DNA of 64,000 bases from Diphasiastrum complanatum. Taxonomy: Eukaryota; Streptophyta; Lycopodiopsida; Lycopodiales; Lycopodiaceae. The DNA is taken from NCBI GenBank assembly GCA_029204225.1, contig CM055095.1, positions 50,410,841 through 50,474,840 on the forward strand, written 5' to 3'. Under the pieces are notes generated by a model. The model saw only the letters and a program-made list of their open reading frames with translations. It was not told where the DNA came from and did not search any database. Position numbers and translations under genes: made by a program. This document shows, piece after piece, positions 60,100 through 64,000 of the stretch (its first letter is position 1; every line of letters starts with the position of its first letter).

Positions 60100-60507
60100 A
60101 TTTGTGCCTATGCATGGGGTAGGAGGAGCACCGATGGTGGCATGGGTGCATTCTCCCACATGAACATCTTTTAGTTCCAATGAAGCATGAGCTATCATGC
60201 ATTTGGCAGATTTGACTAAGGTCATGTTCTTCCTTTTGGCCAGTCCATTCGATTGTGGAGAATAGGAAGTAGCAAACTATTGTTCGATGCTGTTGGTTGA
60301 GCAATAATTCTTGAACTCATTTGAGATGTACTCGCCGCCATTGTCGCTCTTAAGAGCTTTGATTTTTTTGCATGTCTGCAACTCAACATTTTCTTTGTAT
60401 TTCTTGAAGAATTGGAAGATTTCAGATTTGTGCTTTAGAAAATATACAACAATTTTTTTTGAGTACTCATCTATAAATGTAATAAAGAATTTGGCACCAA
60501 GCAGTGG
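60100..60507 (-). pseudogene. Copia integrase fragment (left part of a split element)
   Basis: Minus-strand reading: LLGAKFFITFIDEYSKKIVV, FLKHKSEIFQFFKKYKE, LKSDNGGEYISNEFKN, then QQFATSYSPQSNGLAKRKN and MIAHASLEL. The core residues of the integrase are mostly kept, with a frame change at about 60,300. It joins to the pre-integrase region at 62,680 once the insertion between them is removed. Confidence 0.85.
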
Positions 60508-61198
60508 TGTGGGTTGGCTGAAAAATCAGCACCCTTGCTGATTTTACAAAGTGAAGATCTGCTTCTTTTTGCTTGTTTCCAGGTGTGGAAGAAGGCGCTA
60601 ATTTTTTGTGATGATCTGATTACATTTGGAGGGTGTTTGCAATAGCCCTATCCGTGTGTGTATTGTTCACACTTTTTGGCAAGAAAGAAGGGTTCTGAAG
60701 AAAGCTTTGTTGGAGGCTAACCTAATTCTTTGCTTGATGGTTTTTTGAGTTTGTAATGCAATTTCAGGCTAAAATTTTCAGCACACAAGGCTTGTAGGAG
60801 GGCGAGTTCTTGCATCCATCTAATGTGTGGTTCTGGTCCTAATTTTTCAGATTTGATACTTGTTGGTTTTTGTGTCTTTTAGGGCACATTTAGGGTTTGA
60901 AAAAAATTATCTTCTTGGTTGGTTCTTATGGCAAGAGATTTAGGAGCAATTTGTATTTGTTCGGGCGAAGATATGTTGGATGGGACCAACTATTTTTCAT
61001 GGAATTGCAAGTTGAGGTTTGGCATCAACGTGATGATCAAGATTTTATCGGTAACAAGATCTATCTTTTATTATTTGAGATTTTGCAAGACCTCTAAAAG
61101 TGCTTGGGAAACACTTTTAAAGATATACCGAATAAAGGATTCATCATCATGCTTTCTCCTCTCTACTTCATCCTCTTTGAAGATAGAAGAGCAAAGGA

Positions 61199-62086
61199 AT
61201 GCAAAGTTTGATCATTGTCTCAAGTACAAGTTTGCATCAGAATGTTGGTATGGTAGAGCATTCTTCTTCTCCTGAGCCATTTGTTGCAAATGATGGATGC
61301 ATTAGTGAAGAACTTTGTGAGCAATCTTCTCAAGTTAATGTTTTGGAAAAGACTGAAATCAAGCATTCTTTGAAGCCATTTTGTACTAATGGAGGAGGGG
61401 AAAAAATCATGTCAATTAGTACATTGGTTCTAAGTGGTGTGTTACTAGATTTTTTGGGTGTTCAAAGTGTCAAGCTGCTAGTTTTTTTCTTGAAGATAGT
61501 GGACAACATATTCAGCCATGGTTTATTGATCATTTTCAGCCTATGTTACATCGTGAGCATCCTACTATGCATCGGGAACGGCTTGTGGAAGGTTTTTGGA
61601 CAACAAGGTCGACATTTGGAACACTTTGGACAACAAAGTGTTGGTGATTTTGTGGCTGTTGGACAGCCTGCTATAGCCTCTTGTTGGATGTTCGAGTCTT
61701 TGCGGGATAGCAAAGCATCTTTTTACCTTGGAGGAAACACACATGCCTCACCAAAATCAGTACCTTATGTTGATTTTCTTGATTTGATGCTCATTTCTTA
61801 TGATGACGGTGTTGCCTTACCTAGTGTTGGTGATCAGATCATTGATAGTAAGATTTGGGAGGATGTGATGGTAAAAGAGTATCATACTTTTCTTTATGTT
61901 TCTTGTGGTAAGAAGACTTATGGAATCATGTGGGAACTATTGATGGATTGCAAATTCATATTTCGGCTTGTGGCTGGTTTTTTGGTTACCTACTTTGGAT
62001 GGAGCATGCTTGTCTTCACTCTTCGACTTGATGCTACCGCACTTCGTATTCTATATCTCTTCTACATCGGGCATGATTGGGGCTGA
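61199..62086 (+). CDS. Unidentified 295-codon frame in the insertion
   Basis: One of the longest uninterrupted frames in the window outside gag. It has a hydrophobic middle (about residues 65-125) and a second half with YVDFLDLMLISYDDGVALPS. No known domain recognised. As it lies inside a retroelement insertion, it is probably decayed element coding sequence that happens to be open, but an element-borne gene cannot be excluded. Confidence 0.3.
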   Translation: MQSLIIVSSTSLHQNVGMVEHSSSPEPFVANDGCISEELCEQSSQVNVLEKTEIKHSLKPFCTNGGGEKIMSISTLVLSGVLLDFLGVQSVKLLVFFLKIVDNIFSHGLLIIFSLCYIVSILLCIGNGLWKVFGQQGRHLEHFGQQSVGDFVAVGQPAIASCWMFESLRDSKASFYLGGNTHASPKSVPYVDFLDLMLISYDDGVALPSVGDQIIDSKIWEDVMVKEYHTFLYVSCGKKTYGIMWELLMDCKFIFRLVAGFLVTYFGWSMLVFTLRLDATALRILYLFYIGHDWG

Positions 62087-62277
62087 GATTTCGGCTACTT
62101 CGACTATTTCAAGCTGAAGTTTTTTTTTTTTTGGCGGCATTAAACTTGGACAGCAAGCTACATCTTTTCTTTTTCGGCTACATGGAGTTTTGGCAGCATG
62201 CAACACTTCGCATTTTTGTTGCAATTTTTCATACTTCATGTCATATTATGTTTTTTACATTATCATTTAAAGAGGGT

Positions 62278-62680
62278 GTTAGAAATAATAAATGATAATG
62301 TTAGTTTCCCATAAGTTACTTTGACCCAAAAGGTCGAGACTTGTGTAACCATGGGTTTGGTTTATTATTTAGACCATGTTAAGTCAATATTAGTTAAGTT
62401 GGACCCAATTTTGGTCTAGTAGTAACTCGTGGGTCCAAGTAAAGTCTAATTATGTTAAGAAATCATGTCTTGACTTTTGGGGGTGCCCTATAAATAGTAG
62501 TGTGTTTGGAAGGTTCTAGAACTTAGGGTTTGGAAGAGTCTAGGCCCTTGGAAGGCCTATTTATATGTACTCATTATTCATTTGTAATTCATTTCCTTTT
62601 AAGCATTGTTACTACTTTCTCTCTCCTTGAGGGTGCCTAACTCTCTCCCTCTTCTTCTTCTGCTTCTTCTTGTATACGGA
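62278..62680 (+). repeat. 3' LTR of the insertion
   Basis: Starts TGTTAGAAATAAT right after the polypurine tract AAAGAGGG (62,270-62,277). It has a TATA box CCTATAAATAG (about 62,488) and a CT-rich leader (about 62,625-62,670). The right edge is placed where the host copia reading resumes. Confidence 0.55.
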
Positions 62681-64000
62681 GATTGAATGTTAGAAGGATC
62701 TTGGCACTTTGATTTCCTACATTGCCTGCTTTCCTATAATACAATTTTGTCAGACAGAAGGGTCGACAATTCGATAGTCTAAATCAAGAATTGAAGAACG
62801 TCTAGACATGTTACCTATTGATATATGATTAAGGTGGCCAAGTAATAGATGCTGAACTGCTTAAAGCACGGTCAGTTACAATGACTAAGCCTATAGAGAT
62901 ATTTTTGTCTCTTTCCGAGTGCAATGGACTCTCTTGTTCTTATCAAGAATGTGACAGGAATCTACTTGAAAGTCTACTTGAAAGTCTGTAATTCGATTGA
63001 CCGAAAAATTTGACAACGTATTTGTCGTCAGGTTCGGGACATATAATACATTTGGTATGAACTTTGATAATCCATTATGAAAAGTCAGTTCTATAGTATC
63101 TTTACTTTCAATTAATTGGGAGCTACTGTCTCCAAGGTAAACAAATTTCTTGGTGCGGTAGGCCGAATAGTCAATGAACCATTTTTTATGGCTTGTCATA
63201 TGTTGCTTTGTTCCATAATCGAGGAACCACTCCTCCGATTGTTCAACATGGTGATTTTTCATGATGAAGACTTCTTGCTCATCGTCGTCTTCTTCGATCT
63301 TCTGCTTTGTGTTGGCTGCATGGGCTTGTTGGTCCGTTTGCTTCTTTTTGTCATTGTTGAACCTCAAGATTCGACAGTCCTGGATTTCATGGTTCGCCCT
63401 CTTGCAGTATCTGCAGACGAGTCTTTTCTTGTTCTGAGCAAGTGGCTGATTCTGGGTCTTTTGTGACTGCTTCTGATTACTATTGATCTGTCGAACAACT
63501 TTCTTCTTTTGTTGCTTCCTTGTGTTCTTCTTCGTGAATAATGTCTGCGAGTCGTTGATGGAGGACGAGGATGCTCAATTCCTTCTTGTTTCCTCTTGCA
63601 GCATCATGATTAAGACTCTAGACAATGTTATATCTGAGTGTGTGGTTACCATCATCACCTAGTTTTCATAAGAGGATGACAAACTAGACAAGAAGGTCGT
63701 CAGAATCTTCAACCACTGAACCTATTGCCGCCATATGCTCTAATAGAGTCTTAAACTGATTAATGTGATTCTGAACAGAATCACTATCTGACATTCTAAG
63801 AGAGAAGAACTTCCTCCTCATATGCAATTTCGAAGTGACATCCCTCACTTCATATAATGTACTCAATATATCCCAAGCCTCTTTCGAAATTTGGGCTTGT
63901 CTAATATGGCCAATCTATGTGTCAAAGATATTAAGAGTGATCAAGACGAAAGTCTTGCCATCCCCGAGCTTCCATTTTGAATGGCTTGCTCATCGACACT
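62681..64000 (-). pseudogene. Copia gag-protease region (right part of the split element)
   Basis: Minus strand from the window edge: UBN2 gag (WKLGDGKTFVLITLNIF; LHMRRKFFSLRMSDSDS; QNHINQFKTLLEHMAAIG) and a zinc knuckle CRYCKRANHEIQDCR (about 63,370-63,416). Next comes the protease EEWFLDYGTKQHMTSHKKWF (active-site DSG changed to DYG), then IPNVLYVPNLTTNTLS and pre-integrase YLYRLSHCN. GHLNHISIGNM continues across about 62,800. The 5' end lies beyond the window. Confidence 0.85.

Larger units (their letters stand above)
60508..62680 (+). mobile_element. Retroelement-like insertion inside a copia element
   Basis: It separates two halves of one minus-strand copia element. Its left part has a gag-like start (MLDGTNYFSWNCKLRFGI, about 60,970). 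A 295-codon frame (61,199-62,086) follows whose product I cannot identify; parts are hydrophobic (LLVFFLKIVDNIFSHGLLI). It ends with a polypurine tract (AAAGAGGG) and an LTR-like region. No primer site or 5' LTR was found, so it is 5'-truncated or non-autonomous. Confidence 0.55.

Noticed and set aside
63116-63466. Hydrophobic plus-strand frame of 116 codons
   Set aside because: Antisense of the copia zinc knuckle and protease region.
1-64000. CRISPR arrays or bacterial operons
   Set aside because: No regularly spaced short repeats; splice sites, microsatellites and plant retroelements show this is plant nuclear DNA.

Overview
The window is nuclear DNA of a seed plant with a large, retrotransposon-rich genome. 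Evidence: a plant-type amino acid permease with seven GT-AG exons, a plant-type hybrid histidine kinase, plant Ty1/copia and Ty3/gypsy elements with initiator-tRNA-Met primer sites, and long AG/CT microsatellites. Two introns of 13.7 and 7.7 kb stuffed with old elements would fit a gymnosperm such as a conifer, but that is an inference; no lineage marker was seen.

Only two host genes are well supported, both on the minus strand. The first (3,310-6,171) is a complete 493-residue amino acid permease of the AAP type. Its splice junctions all keep frame, and a TATA box and a CT-rich leader lie upstream. The second is the 3' part of a hybrid histidine kinase whose six visible exons spread from 58,044 down to 34,215. 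It runs from just after the phospho-acceptor histidine through the ATP-binding domain to one C-terminal receiver domain. All five junctions in the window are in frame, and the 5' exons lie beyond 64,000.

Nearly everything else is repeats. Copia remnants: 1-2,135, 14.4-15.2 kb, 17.8-20.6 kb (one element inside another, the inner one internally deleted), 21.3-23.5 kb, 39.2-41.0 kb, a nearly whole element with both LTRs at 49,947-55,300, and 60.1-64.0 kb (itself split by a 2.2-kb insertion). Gypsy remnants: 29.5-31.2 kb, 37.2 kb, an internally deleted derivative at 44.9-47.7 kb, a reverse transcriptase relic at 49.06-55.5 kb split by the complete copia element, and a gag-protease relic at 55.6-56.5 kb. 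Smaller items: an 89-bp tRNA-derived retroposon with 13-bp target duplications (13,261-13,375), three Helitron-like termini (58.7-59.9 kb), a perfect 20-bp-arm palindrome (59,671-59,715), a 3 x 41-bp minisatellite (35,016-35,138), a fold-back (34,851-34,915), and a repeat shared by two introns of the kinase gene.

Layout: 0-2.1 kb copia; 2.9-6.6 kb permease gene and promoter; 6.7-34.2 kb intergenic with decayed elements and a doubtful proline-rich reading frame at 9.0-10.7 kb; 34.2-64 kb kinase gene and its introns. I saw no CRISPR array, rRNA gene or functional tRNA gene, and none of these assignments could be checked against a database here.
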